From positions 48,174,182-48,238,181 of the forward strand of contig NC_052511.1 in the NCBI RefSeq assembly GCF_014356525.2: a stretch of DNA of 64,000 nt, read 5' to 3'. Source of the DNA: Nilaparvata lugens (lineage: Eukaryota > Arthropoda > Insecta > Hemiptera > Delphacidae). The translations under genes and the position numbers were made by a program. The stretch's first letter is position 1, and the number at the start of each line of letters is the position of its first letter. Below, in pieces: positions 35,088-46,565 of the stretch. The notes under the pieces are model-generated. The model was not told the DNA's origin and searched no databases. It saw only the letters and a list, made by a program, of their open reading frames with translations.

Positions 35088-35238
35088 GTTATCGAATGGG
35101 CACGTTAAACTGTCGGTCCCGGCTGAAGTATGACAGACGTAAGGCCCATTGACGGCTTCAACGATAAATTCAGGCGGTGGGACCTTCCCGCGAAGGACTC
35201 CCCACCAACAAAAGCCATACGAATTTACATTACTTCAC
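35088..35238 (+). mobile_element. 5'-truncated copy of the tRNA-derived SINE
   Basis: ATCGAATGGGCACGTTAAAC to AAGCCATACGAATTTACATT matches the body and 3' end of 32191-32445. The tRNA-like head is missing. Confidence 0.85.
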
Positions 35239-36187
35239 ATAATATGAAGTATTTGATTCCTTTTTCTCAATAACTATGCTTAATAATTAATTAACAAAAT
35301 ATTTCATCCTAATTATGAAAATTCATTATGAAATTATATAAAAATATAATAATTTCTTGCTTAACCTTCATCCGCTCGCGCGGGCGGCAAATATGCCGCA
35401 TTTTTACGAATTTTTGTTTTATTTCCCAATGTGGCAATTTCATAGAAATTGTACAGGTGAAATTCTAACCTTATCTTGGACTTTGTCACCTATAAATTTG
35501 GAAGAAAAATAGCATAAGGACTACCTTATTATGTTATCTTTCAATGTTATTACATTAGTGTCATTTGTATTGTAAATAAATAATAAATAAATAAATAAAT
35601 TAGTGAGTGGTGAGAGTGCCATGTAATCCTACCCCACTATCTTCCCTAACTTCTGCAGCCCTTATCCAGCTCAGTTGGTGACTTGCTTGAGCATAGGAGT
35701 GATTTTTAGCGTGTGACAAGCGGTGAGCGGCCTAATTGCCAGAATGCTACACCGCCCATACGAGCGCTTGTGTTGGGATTTCCACCAAAAATTTTTCTGC
35801 AAATATCTCTACAAATTTATCATTTTTATTCACATTATAATGCATCATTTTCATCTCAAACCAAACAATTTGTAATGTATTTATTTTTTCAAGTTATCTC
35901 CTATGGCTTGTAAAATTGCAATAGCCTATAACTGCAAGAAAACATTGAAGTGGATTAGATACTTCTAAATTCTAGTGGATTGTAAACTTCTACACGTTAT
36001 CAAATAGATATTTATCAAAATTAGTGAGAAGTAAATGAACTTTTTACATTCCAACCAATCCCTGATATTTCAAATGAACAACTTTTTATAAGAACGGCCG
36101 GTATTACACTGATACTATGACATAAATGAATTATCAAATGCTCTTGATGAAAAATATTACACTGTAAAAATATTACAGTTTTATAAT
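35239..36187. other. Intergenic, possible element from 35365
   Basis: TTAACCTTCATCCGCTCGCG at 35363 resembles a transposon end adjoining a TTAA. The partner end was not identified. (AAAT)n run at 35571-35600. Confidence 0.4.
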
Positions 36188-37607
36188 AACACTAGCCGTC
36201 AGGCTCGCTTCGCTCGCCATATCCGTCTAGCCAGGGGGCTCCGCCCCCTGGAACCCCGGCTGGATCGACCAAGAATGAAATCAGCAGGCTCGCTTCGCTC
36301 GCCTGCATTTTTCATTTGAGCATTTTTATCATATGTTAGTCGGGGGCCAGACTAAACGTCTGGCTAAACGGATATGGCGAGCGAAGCGAGCCTGACGGCT
36401 AGCAATATGATATTCCCAGGATTGAAGTAGCAGTGCCCAATCAATTTTTCCGCGATAAATGCATTCAAATCTTCAACTTGGTGCCAACCTAACAAAGTCA
36501 ACTCAACTTAATGCCAACCTGACGAAATTATTAATTTAGTTGCCAGTTAACAACTGTTTCGAAGAGGTACTCTATCTAGATTATAGTTCTATAGTAACAT
36601 ATGATATGGAAATTTCAATTATAATTAAGAGATTGGGAGAAGAAGAATATACATGCTAAAAGACCAACTTTGAACCCTTAAAAACAACCTTAGAGTTAAA
36701 ATATTGCCAAAGATTTCTTAGTGCGCCTCTAAATGGTCAACTGAACATACCTACCAATTTGAACATTTTTGGTCCGGTAGATTTTTAGTACTGCGAGTGA
36801 GTGAGTGAGTGAGTGAGTGAGTGAGTCAGTCAGTCAGTCAGTCAGTGAGTGCCATTTCGCTTTTATGTATATAGAAGATATATAAATCTATATAGAAGAT
36901 AATGTATATAGAAGATATATAAATATATATATTATAAAAGCGAAATGGCACTCACTGACTGACTGACTGACTGACTCACTCACTCACTCGCATAACTAAA
37001 AATCTACCGGACCAAAAACGTTCAAATTTGGTAGGTATGTTCAGTTGGCCTTTAGAGGCGCACTAAGAAATCTTTTGGCAATATTTTAACTCTAAGGTTT
37101 GTTTTTAAGGGTTAAAGTTCGTCTTTCAGCATGTATATTCTTCTTCTTCCAATCTCTTAATTATAATTGAAATTTCCATATCATATGTTACTATAGAACT
37201 ATAATCTAGATGGAGTACCTCTTCGAAACAGTTGTTAACTGGCAACTAAATTAATAATTTTGTCAGGTTGGCATTAAGTTGAGTTGACTTTGTTAGGTTG
37301 GCACCAGTTGAAGATTTAAATAAATGCATTTATCGCAGAAAAATTGATTGGGCACTGCTACTTCAATCCTAGGAATATTATATTACTAGCCGTCAGGCTC
37401 GCTTCGCTCGCCATATCCGTTTAGCCAGACGTTTAGTCTGGACCCCCGACTGGATTTGTTCTAACATATGATAAAAATGCTCAAATGAAAATGCAGGCGA
37501 GCAAAGCGAGCCTACTGATCTCATTCTGGGACGATCCAGTCGGGGGTCCAGGGGGCGGAGCCCCCTGGCTAGACGGATATGGCGAGCGAAGCGAGCCTGA
37601 CAGCTAG
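36188..37607. mobile_element. 1.4-kb nested palindrome (foldback-like element)
   Basis: The two halves are inverted copies around a centre near 36890. Left arm phrases (GTCAGGCTCGCTTCGCTCGC, TGAAGTAGCAGTGCCCAATC, GAAACAGTTGTTAACTGGCA as its complement) recur inverted in the right arm. Each arm's outer 210 bp (36188-36400 and 37386-37607) is itself palindromic, bounded by CTAGCCGTCAGGCTCGC and GCGAGCCTGACGGCTAG-like ends. Inner arms end in (GAGT/GTCA)n tetranucleotide runs beside an ATATAGAAG centre. Confidence 0.92.
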
Positions 37608-37664
37608 TTACAATATAAAAATGTACTAATACCATAATAGATCAACTATGGTCATATGTCAATA

Positions 37665-38510
37665 ATTATTGACCGAGCGGAATGAGATTCAAGTCGACGG
37701 TTTGGTATTTCTCTTATGCCCCGTTTCACCAACCTTGGTCAAGGCATTTGAACATGGTTAAAGTCTATCAGCTGATTAAATCAGAAATAATTCGTTCCAC
37801 CAACCCCAGTTACGTTTGACCACGGTCAATCCGATGGTTAAGTTTGACTGCCGCCGAACGGGCGATCAAATTATTTGAACACGGTCAAAAGACTGGTTCG
37901 ATCAATTTCCTTGCTTGTTTCTTTGTGGGTTATGTTTTTGACGCAATGAAAAATTTCAAAGTTTTTAGTGCGATTAAATGTTTGAATGTTTATATGTTTT
38001 TATGTTGCGCATTCATGGCGAAACGCGGTAATAGATTTTCATAAAATTTGACATGTATGTTCCTTTTTAAATGGCGCGTCGACGTATATACAAAGTTTTT
38101 GGAAATTTTGCATTTCAAGGATAATATAAAAAGAAAAAGGAGCCTCCTTCATACGCCAATATTACCGTAAAAATCAGACTATAGAATTATTCATCATAAA
38201 TCAGCTGTCTAGTGGACTATAATACTACCCGTTCAAAAACATCGAACATCTTGAAAATGTATCTTTCCATTAACGTTAGTAGACAGTTGACTATAATACT
38301 ACCTACCCGTTCAAAAACATCAAACATCTTGAAAATTGTATCTTTCCATCAACGTTGTAGACAGTTGCAGCCAGACCTGATAACAGCGCTCACACTCACA
38401 TTCCGGGACGACACGTCACGGTACGATATAGGACAGAAAGCTCTATGTTTATTTAGGATTTTTTCTAGACATTTTTAATTGATAAATTATTTATTAATAA
38501 TATTATCAAA
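37665..38510. mobile_element. Inverted relative of the 29640-30475 composite, with insertion
   Basis: ATTGACCGAGCGGAATGAGA at left. A roughly 150-bp insertion (37722-37870, MITE-like with CCGTTTCACCAACCTTGGTC) precedes AACACGGTC. The right part ends ATTTTTAATTGATAAATTAT. A partial duplication TAGACAGTTGACTATAATAC/TAGTGGACTATAATACTACC lies at 38210-38310. Confidence 0.7.
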
Positions 38511-39344
38511 TGGCAAGTTTTGAACTTTACATTAGTTTGAATAAAATTATTTTTGCCCTTCCCACTAATGTTTTATGGCGTTGTTAAAAGTTTCCGTTAT
38601 TCTGTGTCACCTGTATAAATATGTTTCTGAGATCAGTGTTGAAATATAAGTTCAAGGTAGCACACAATGAAACAAAAGTATAGTTTATCATAGTCTTCAT
38701 TTATAATCTCACTACTTATCAGACTACCTATTTCAAATAATATCAATATTACATCATACAGATTAATATCAATAACTTATCAATAGGAATGTCTAAATTG
38801 TATACCCTATCTCAAGTACCTTACCATATTCAACTAATAGAATATTACTATCATATCCTAATAAAATCGTTACAGTCCTTGGAATAAATAAGGTCTGACT
38901 GGAAAATTGTGATGATCAATTTATATTTATTTATTTATTCGTGGTTACAATCACAAATTATATAAATATCATTAGGAAGGAACAACAGACTTGGCCCAAA
39001 ACTATTTCATTCCCAAATTTTGATAATGAAATGTATAAAAAATAGGTTATGATTCTACTGTAAGAGGTTCCAGTTCAATTTTCGTCCAAAAATATATATA
39101 TATATGCTGGAAATTTTGAATTTAGAAGTATTAAGACACCAAATTATAGTTAAATATTACATTTGATTATCACTTCACATTGAATGAATGAATGAATTAA
39201 TATGAATATAATTTTAATTCATCATTGATCAATTAAAAAACTACATCATATTATATTTTTCGACTAAATAGAAATAAAAAATAAGAATCTTAGTACCCTT
39301 TTTTAAAATTGTTTAGTTACGACAAGTTGACTTTTTTAATTACT
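38511..39344. other. Intergenic AT-rich sequence, nothing recognised
   Basis: No coding, RNA or repeat signal beyond short A/T runs. Confidence 0.5.
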
Positions 39345-39740
39345 TGATTGACCGAGCGAAGTGAGGTCTAAGATTCAAGTCGACGGTTTGGCATTTCTCT
39401 TAATTTTTAAATGTTTATATGTTGCGCATTACAGCGAAACGCGGCAATAGATTTTTATGAATTTGACAGGTATGTTCCTTTTTTAATTGTGCGTCGACTT
39501 ATATACAAGGTTTTTGGAAATTTTGCATTTCATGGATAATATAAAAGGAAAAAGGAGCCTCCTTCATACGCCAATATTAGAGTTAAAATCAGACTACATC
39601 ATAAATCAGTTGACAAGTGATTACACAGATGTGTGGAGAAGCCAGTCTATTGCTGTATTTCCATAAGGTCTATAGTTTCAATCAGGTATTTGTGGATGAG
39701 AATAATGCGTGAGGTCTACTGTTCACAGAACTACTAGTAA
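39345..39740. mobile_element. CGTCGACTTGAATC interspersed repeat (inverted)
   Basis: TTGACCGAGCGAAGTGAGGT at left to GAAGCCAGTCTATTGCTGTA; inverted copy of 26995-27345. A short GAGGTCTACTGTTCACAGAA terminus-like segment follows. Confidence 0.8.
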
Positions 39741-40065
39741 TGACATCATGGCCGAAACTTGTCGTAAGTAAACCATTTTTAAAAAATGGGTACTAAAGCC
39801 GTGTTTACACCAAAGTTATTGTATTGACAAAATTTTAATTTTTCCGTCCTTATAGAATCTATTAGATTGAACATAACTTATCATACACATGATGAACATA
39901 TGTGTTTGTCAAGTTCCGTTCAACCTAATAGAATCTAAAAGGACAGGAAAATAAACATTATGTTAACAGCTTTGATGTAAACGCAGCTTTAGATTCTTAT
40001 ATTTTTATTTCTATTCTAGAGTATCCCTAACAAAAAAATACAATTTTCAACTGAAAATGTTTTCT

Positions 40066-41580
40066 ATAGTAGTTATGAGTTAAATAAACGGGTATCCCTA
40101 CAGCCCTGTCAAACATTGTATTTTCTCAATTAATTTATTAATAAATTTCACGTATTTTGCATGGACTAAAACAACCATCACAGTCTACCAATAACTATTA
40201 TGAGTTATGTTAAACTAGTCATAGTTATTAGTTAAATAAACGGGTATCCCTACAGCCCTGTCAAACATTGTATTTTCTCAATTAATTTATTAATAAATTT
40301 CACGTATTTTGCATGGACTAAAACAACCATCACAGTCTACCAATAACTAGTTATGAGTTATGTTAAACTAGTCATAGTTATTAGTTAAATAAACGGGTAT
40401 CCCTACAGCCCTGTCAAACATTGTATTTTCTCAATTAATTTATTAATAAATTTTACATATTTTGCATGGACTAAAACAGCCATCACAGTTTACCAATAAA
40501 CTAGTTATGAGTTATGTTAAACTAGTCATAGTTATTAGTTAAATAAACGGGTATCCATACAGCCCTGTCAAACATTGTATTTTCTCAATTAATTTATTAA
40601 TAAATTTCACGTATTTTGCATGGACTAAAACAACCATCACAGTCTACCAATAACTAGTTATGATTTATGTTAAACTAGTCATAGTTATTAGTTAAATAAA
40701 CGGGTATCCCTACAGCCCTGCCAAACACTGTATTTTCTCATTAATTTTACATATTTTGCATGGACTAAAACAACCATCACAGTCTACCAATAACTATTAT
40801 GAGTTATGTTAAACTAGTCATAGTTATTAGTTAAATAAACGGGTATCCCTACAGCCCTGTCAACATTGTATTTTCTCAATTAATTTATTAATAAATTTCA
40901 CGTATTTTGCATGGACTAAAACAACCATCACAGTCTACCAATAACTAGTTATGAGTTATGTTAAACTAGTCATAGTTATTAGTAAATAAACGGGTATCCC
41001 TACAGCCCTGTCAAACATTGTATTTTCTCAATTAATTTATTAATAATTTTACATATTTTGCATGGACTAAAACAGCCATCACAGTTTACCAATAAACTAG
41101 TTATGAGTTATGTTAAACTAGTCATAGTTATTAGTTAAATAAACGGGTATCCATACAGCCCTGTCAAACATTGTATTTTCTCAATTAATTTATTAATAAA
41201 TTTCACGTATTTTGCATGGACTAAAACAACCATCACAGTCTACCAATAACTAGTTATGATTTATGTTAAACTAGTCATAGTTATTAGTTAAATAAACGGG
41301 TATCCCTACAGCCCTGCCAAACACTGTATTTTCTCAATTAATTTTACATATTTTGCATGGACTAAAACAGCCATCACAGTTTACCAATAAACTAGTTATG
41401 AGTTATGTTAAACTAGTCATAGTTATTAGTTAAATAAACGGGTATCCCTACAGCCCTGTCAAACATTGTATTCTCTCAATGTTTAATTTGTTTATTAATG
41501 TTTTATTTTCTCAATTAATTTATTAATAAATTTCACGTATTTTGCATGGACCAAAACCACCATCACAGTCTACCAATAAA
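40066..41580. repeat. Tandem array of about 153-bp units carrying the ALG14 stop-codon end
   Basis: About ten units, marked by AAACGGGTATCCCTACAGCC at 40086, 40238, 40391, 40545 (with one change), 40698, 40837, 40988, 41141, 41294 and 41436. Spacing is 151-154 bp, with two shorter units. Each unit contains CATCACAGTCTACCAATAA or a close variant, which on the minus strand is the end of ALG14 (IGRL-stop), plus an AATAAA. The ALG14-proximal unit has an extra AT-rich insertion. Confidence 0.95.
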
Positions 41581-42297
41581 CTTAGCCCTGGGATACTCAG
41601 CAGTCAAATCCGGCCACTGAACTAACACTTCATCTGCAATAAACAACAAAATTTTCCCAGTCAACGACAAAGTCTGTACACGACAAACGCTTTCCACAAA
41701 AATTATCCGATTGTTCGAGACGAAAAAGAGTCTCATCAGAAAGGCTATCACACAAACTGGTATACATGTACCGGGCCCGTTACAGAGTATCAGGTCAGGG
41801 TTTACCCTCAGCATGATTGGTAGAGTATAGAAAATGGATTCCAAAGTTGTGATAACCGAAGTGAGGAAGGATTGGTGTACCTCTCGGCTGCGAGGGATTT
41901 TTAGGATTTTATAGTCTTTATTAACCTCGTTTACCTCGTTTTCACACTCTTTTACCTCGTTTTTAGCCTCGTTTTTACCCTCTTTCACCTCGTTTTCACC
42001 CTCATTTTCACCCTCACACCTCAAAACTTTCCCCTCACTCATAGTATCTGTGTCGGCGATCACATAAGTTCTGGGAGAATAGTTTCTAAAGTCCAACTTT
42101 TCAACTAACAACATCATTTCAGTCGTGTGACCCCCGGATCCAATCACTATCAGAGTTTTCACTTTATCCACACTTTTATCGCGTTTCTTTTCTTTTGGCC
42201 TTGTTTTGTACATGATTTGATACATAAGGTAGGAGAAGCGACAGGCGAAAAAGTAGATAGCGTTGAGAAGTATGAATAAGAAGGCTAGTAACCACAT
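41563..42297 (-). CDS. ALG14: ALG14, UDP-N-acetylglucosamine transferase subunit
   Basis: A single open exon of 244 codons. ALG14 is the ER-membrane subunit that recruits catalytic ALG13 to make the second step of lipid-linked oligosaccharide synthesis (GlcNAc2-PP-dolichol). An N-terminal hydrophobic helix covers residues 1-25. Family motifs appear in order: VIGSGGHTTEM, YSPRTYVIADTD, IPRSREVHQS, NGPGTCIPVC, VESVCRV, LSLTGK and VQWPDLTAEYP, ending FIGRL. Between the ADTD and IPRSRE blocks is a lineage-specific Glu/Asn/Lys-rich insert (repeating ENEVKE-like units), so the protein is longer than the roughly 215-residue vertebrate form. The ATG at 42297 is chosen; extension to 42306 would need a TTG. 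AATAAA lies 39 nt past the stop (41524-41519). Both gene ends lie inside tandem arrays. Confidence 0.95.
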   Translation of the reverse strand: MWLLAFLFILLNAIYFFACRFSYLMYQIMYKTRPKEKKRDKSVDKVKTLIVIGSGGHTTEMMLLVEKLDFRNYSPRTYVIADTDTMSEGKVLRCEGENEGENEVKEGKNEAKNEVKECENEVNEVNKDYKILKIPRSREVHQSFLTSVITTLESIFYTLPIMLRVNPDLILCNGPGTCIPVCVIAFLMRLFFVSNNRIIFVESVCRVQTLSLTGKILLFIADEVLVQWPDLTAEYPRAKFIGRL

Positions 42298-43135
42298 TTT
42301 ATCCAAGATTTTTTTTAGTTTTAAGATTATTTGAGTATTTAGAGTATTTATATTATTAGAGTATGCAAACGTTGTTAATTTTTAGTCTGATGTTTCTTGA
42401 ATTCTCTTGTTTCCTATTTAAGAAGTGTGAAGAGGAAGAAAGGCTGATAACCACATTTTTCAAAGATTTTTTTCAGTTTTAAGATTATTTGTGTATTTAG
42501 AGTATTTATTATTAGAGTATGCAAACGTTGTTAATTTTTAGTCTGTTGTTTATTGAATTCTCTTGTTTTCTAGTTAAGAAGTGTAAATAGGAAAGCTAGT
42601 AACCACATTTTATCCAAGATTTTTTTCAGTTTTAAGATTATTTAGAGTGTTTATATTATTAGAGTATGCAAACGTTGTTAATTTTCAGTCTGATATTTTT
42701 TGAATTCTCTTGTTTCCTATTTAAGAAGTGTGAAAAGAGAGAAGGCTAGTAACCAGATTTATCAAAGATTTTTTTAGTTTTAAGATTATTTTAGTATATG
42801 GAGTATTTATATTATTAAAGTATGCAAACGTTGTTAATTTTTAGTCTGATATTTTTTGAATTCTCTTGTTTTCTAGTTAAGAAGTGTGAAGAGGAAGAAA
42901 GGCTAGTAACCACAATTTATCCAAGATTTTTTTCAGTTTTAAGATTATTTAGAGTGTTTATATTATTAGAGTATGCAAACGTTGTTAATTTTCGGTCTGA
43001 TATTTGTTGAATTCTCTTGTTTCCTAGTTAAGAAGTGTGAAAAGGGAGAAAGGCTAGTAACCAAATTTTTTCAAAGTTTTTTCTTCAGTTTTAAGATTAA
43101 AGTATGCTAACTACGTTGTTAATTTTCAGTCTGAT
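42285..43135. repeat. Tandem array of about 155-bp units carrying the ALG14 start-codon end
   Basis: Five clear units and a sixth degraded one, marked by GCAAACGTTGTTAATTTT at about 42365, 42531, 42668, 42824 and 42975, with a decayed version near 43105. Each has a GGCTAGTAACCACA-like segment, equal to the first codons of ALG14 in reverse. Units at 42455 and 42608 keep an ATG in the same context; more distant units have lost it. Confidence 0.92.
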
Positions 43136-43345
43136 GGTTGTTGATTTTCTTGTTTCCTATTGAAGTCATGTTGTTTTCAACCCAATGTTTGTTGAAATTT
43201 CTTGTTTCCTATTGAATCCATGCTGTTGAAAGAGCTTGTGTTGTTTGATGGAGTAGGCTGGAGTATCTGAAACAAAAATGGAAAGGAATATGATTAAATT
43301 GACGAATAATAATAGTTATATAATAAAATTTAGTTATACTGTAGA

Positions 43346-44490
43346 CTCACTTTTAAGGCTGTGCAAAGGCTAAAAATAAACTTTCTACTGGTGATATTTT
43401 TCAAAGTTTTTCGATTTTTATACTATCAAGCTATCAAAATAATAAAGTTTCCTCAGGAAAACATTTTTTCGATCATTACTTTTGAGATATGAGCGCCTGA
43501 AGTTAAAATTTTTGTGCCAGAACATTTCAAGTTCGGTGAAAGATAAAACCATGAGACTTCAAGGATAGATTCTTCATGGTATTGTTGATCTAATAAAACT
43601 AAAATTTTCTGAAAATATCATTTTCTGAGAAAGTTATTCCATTTACTAAAAATGACCAGAAATAACTTTTAGCCTAGTTGAGTTATTTTCGGTCATTTTT
43701 GGTAAATTGAATAACTTTCTCAAAAATTGATATTTTCAGGAAATTTTTGTTTTATTAGATCAACAATACCAAGAAGAATCTATCCTTAAAGTCTCATGGT
43801 TTTATCTTTCACCGAACTTGAAATGTTCTGGCACAAAATTTTAAAATTTAGGCGCTCATATCTCAAAAAGTCATGATCGAAAAAAAATGTTTTCCTGAGA
43901 AAACTTTTTAATTTTGATAGCTTGATAGTATACAAATCGAAAAACTTTGAAAAATATCACCAGTAGAAAGTTATTTTTAGCCTTTGCACAGCCCTAAAAA
44001 TTTTTATGCCAGAACATGTCAAGTTCGGTGAAAGATAAAACCATGAGACTTCAAGGATAGATTCTTCATGGTATTGTTGATCTAATAAAACAAAAATTTT
44101 CTGAAAATATCATTTTCTGAGAAAGTTATTCAATTTACTAAAAATGACCAAAAATAACTTTTAGTTGAGTTATTTTCGGTCATTTTTGGTAAATTGAATA
44201 ACTTTCTCAAAAATTGATATTTTCAGAAAATTTTTGTTTTATTAGATCAACAATACCAAAAAGAATCTATCCTTAAAGTCTCATGGTTTTATCTTTCACC
44301 AAACTTGAAACGTTCTGGCACAAAAATTTCAAATTTAGGCGCTCATATCTCAAAAAGTAATGATCGAAAAAAATGTTTTCCTGAGAAAAATTTTTATTTT
44401 TGATAGCTTCATAGTATACAAATCGAAAAACTTTGAAAAATATCACCAGTAGAAAGTTTAATTTCAGCCTTTGCATAACCTTAACTATAA
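43346..44490. repeat. Palindromic element, one and a half copies
   Basis: 43346-43995 is a roughly 650-bp palindrome: AAGGCTGTGCAAAGGCTAAA at left, TTTAGCCTTTGCACAGCC at right, centre near 43680. It is followed by a partial left arm (from TGCCAGAACATGTCAAGTTC, 44010) and another right arm to about 44485, giving an arm order L-R-l-R. Confidence 0.9.
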
Positions 44491-44579
44491 CCATTCCTCA
44501 CACAGACTTCATACGCTTCCCATTCTGAGACTGTTTGAGGAGGAAGAAAAATTGATGACAGCGTTTATCTAGCTAATAA

Positions 44580-45928
44580 GTCTTTAAATATTCAAAATCT
44601 TCAAATTCCTGGACCAAAAATCAAGTGACGAAGCAGTGTGAGATTACATAACCTTATCTTTTGGACAACATTAACATTTTATCAAAATTTTTGAAGAGAA
44701 ATAGTACAGGCTCAGCCTAGTTTTTCCTCCAATGTCATAATTGTATTATGATTATAGTATTTTATACAATAAATGAAATGAAAAAAAAATTATTTATTAG
44801 GTACTACAAAATCACTTTTCATTAAAATTATATTGAAAAATCAAAAACAAGCAAACGGAACCCTTTGATATTCCTCTTCCAAATTTAGATTACGAATTAA
44901 AAATAAGTTTTAGTCACTTTTCACTCTTCACTACACATCTCATTATCACAGAAAATTGAAATATTCCCCTTTCTTCTTTGAAATATGTCTGATATCAGAC
45001 AAGGATAATAGAATAGAACTTTATTAACATCAGACAAGGATAAATACCTATGTAAATCAGGAGCTGACATCATAACTTGAATCTTACTTTAGGAAAAAAC
45101 CTTCATTTTTGTGAGCAGCCTAAACAAAAGACCTTCAAATCTTGAAGAAAACCACATTCACTGTGATCAATAAAACACAATTCTAAAACAACAAACTGTT
45201 GTTTTAGGAGTAATTTTGAGTTTCTTTTCAAGTTTTAAAATTTTCAATTATGAATACAGCAGTATTTTTCAGTTATTAGTGATGATTTAGTGAAGTATAT
45301 TCTTATTTAATTTGGTTTTCAACTTTCCTAAATTCTAAGTTCCTAGTTTATAAATATTTTGGACTCAAAATTGGACAAAAATCATTAAGTGTAAACATAA
45401 CCTATTCTTAGACAATTAAAATTGTATTTAAAATTATTTTTTCTATCTAAATTTGGGAAAGGATCAGTTTTGGGCTTTAAGCCTGTTGTTCCTCTCCCAA
45501 TCATTCATAGTTGAGAATTATATTGTATCTATCAATGTATAAATGTAGTCTATGAATGAATTCAACTTGGAAAAAACTACATTTTCATCAGGCCTAAGTA
45601 ATTGATAAACACCATTCAATTTTCAAAAAAACCTACATTTTCATAAGCAATTATTGATAAAACACTATTTTATTTTCAAAAAAACCTACATTTTCAGTAA
45701 GCAGGCCAACCAAGGTCGGCGTGACCATTCCAGACAGAGCACCCGACCCGTTGACCAGCGCCATTATGGTACCCGAGAAGTTGGGACTCAAATCGAGGGC
45801 GTTGACCCGCAGACTGGCGTAGAAGAAACCCATCAAACCCATTCCAACCGCAAACAGAACTGAGACTAGGGTTTTGTCACATCCTGCGTACGAAGCTAGC
45901 ACTACTCCTACTGCAGGGCCCACACCAC
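44580..45928. repeat. Segmental duplication, copy 1 (pairs with 57345-58775)
   Basis: Three blocks match the 57.3-58.8 kb region closely: about 44605-44775, 44806-45005 and 45010-45928. In the other copy the first two blocks occur in the opposite order (57345-57560 matches the second, 57680-57860 the first). Many small indels separate the copies. Confidence 0.85.
45690..45928 (-). CDS. SLC17-like exon (downstream, orphan copy, LDLSPNFSGT)
   Basis: The acceptor is TTTCTAG and the donor GTAGGT. The encoded protein is identical to that of 58775-58537, with 9 synonymous differences. The sequence 3' of it (45.0-45.7 kb) is also closely similar to 57.9-58.5 kb. No convincing terminal exon follows before ALG14, so the transcript it belongs to is unclear. 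Confidence 0.85.
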
Positions 45929-46565
45929 CTAGAAAAATAAAATTCATTCATACAATTTTAATAATAAAATATATCTGAATAACCCTTAAATATTGGAAAT
46001 GTATCTGAATCTATAATAAATATAATATACTAGCAGGTAACCCCTGCTCCGCAAGGGACTAATTAAAAGCTTGGCCTACTGAAATCTTGAAGAATTGAAA
46101 ATATGCCTATAACCATCCTCGGTGAATTAAGAATGTATATGCAAAATTCCAAGTTAATCAGTTGAGTAGTTGAGACGTGATGATGCGTCATACGTGAGTT
46201 TCCTATCCCCTACGTGTGTAAGCCAATTATTCTTTATTTTATTATAGGCTATTATAGATTATCTATGACGTTTCACATAATTTTAAAAAATAGATTATCA
46301 TTATATTCATGTTACATAATATATATTATCCATTGCATCATGTCGTAATTAATTAAATTGAAATTGAAATTGAAACTATTTTTATTCTTCTTCTTAGGAA
46401 ATACTAACAATACAGAATATACATATACAAAACTTGACGAAGGTTCCTCACATGGGCAAAGCCTAATTAATTGTATATCTTGAATTAATATATGTGAATT
46501 ATGAATCTAAACTGATATTTCAATGGAAATAAAATGAATGAATTAAGGAACTTCAAGCAGCTCAC
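45929..46565. other. Intron between the orphan SLC17 exons
   Basis: Contains a retroelement-like segment (GCAGGTAACCCCTGCTCCGC to GTCATACGTGAG, about 46030-46200) common as an interspersed sequence. Not similar to the corresponding intron at 58776-59440. Confidence 0.5.

Noticed and set aside
42298..42306. N-terminal extension of ALG14 by three codons
   Set aside because: The extension would need a TTG start; the ATG at 42297 gives a normal membrane-anchor start and is the codon copied in the upstream array.
44495..44550. Possible degraded SLC17 terminal exon (minus strand, TVSEWEAYEV) after a pyrimidine-rich AAACAG
   Set aside because: The only acceptor gives the wrong phase, the similarity is about six residues, and a stop follows quickly.
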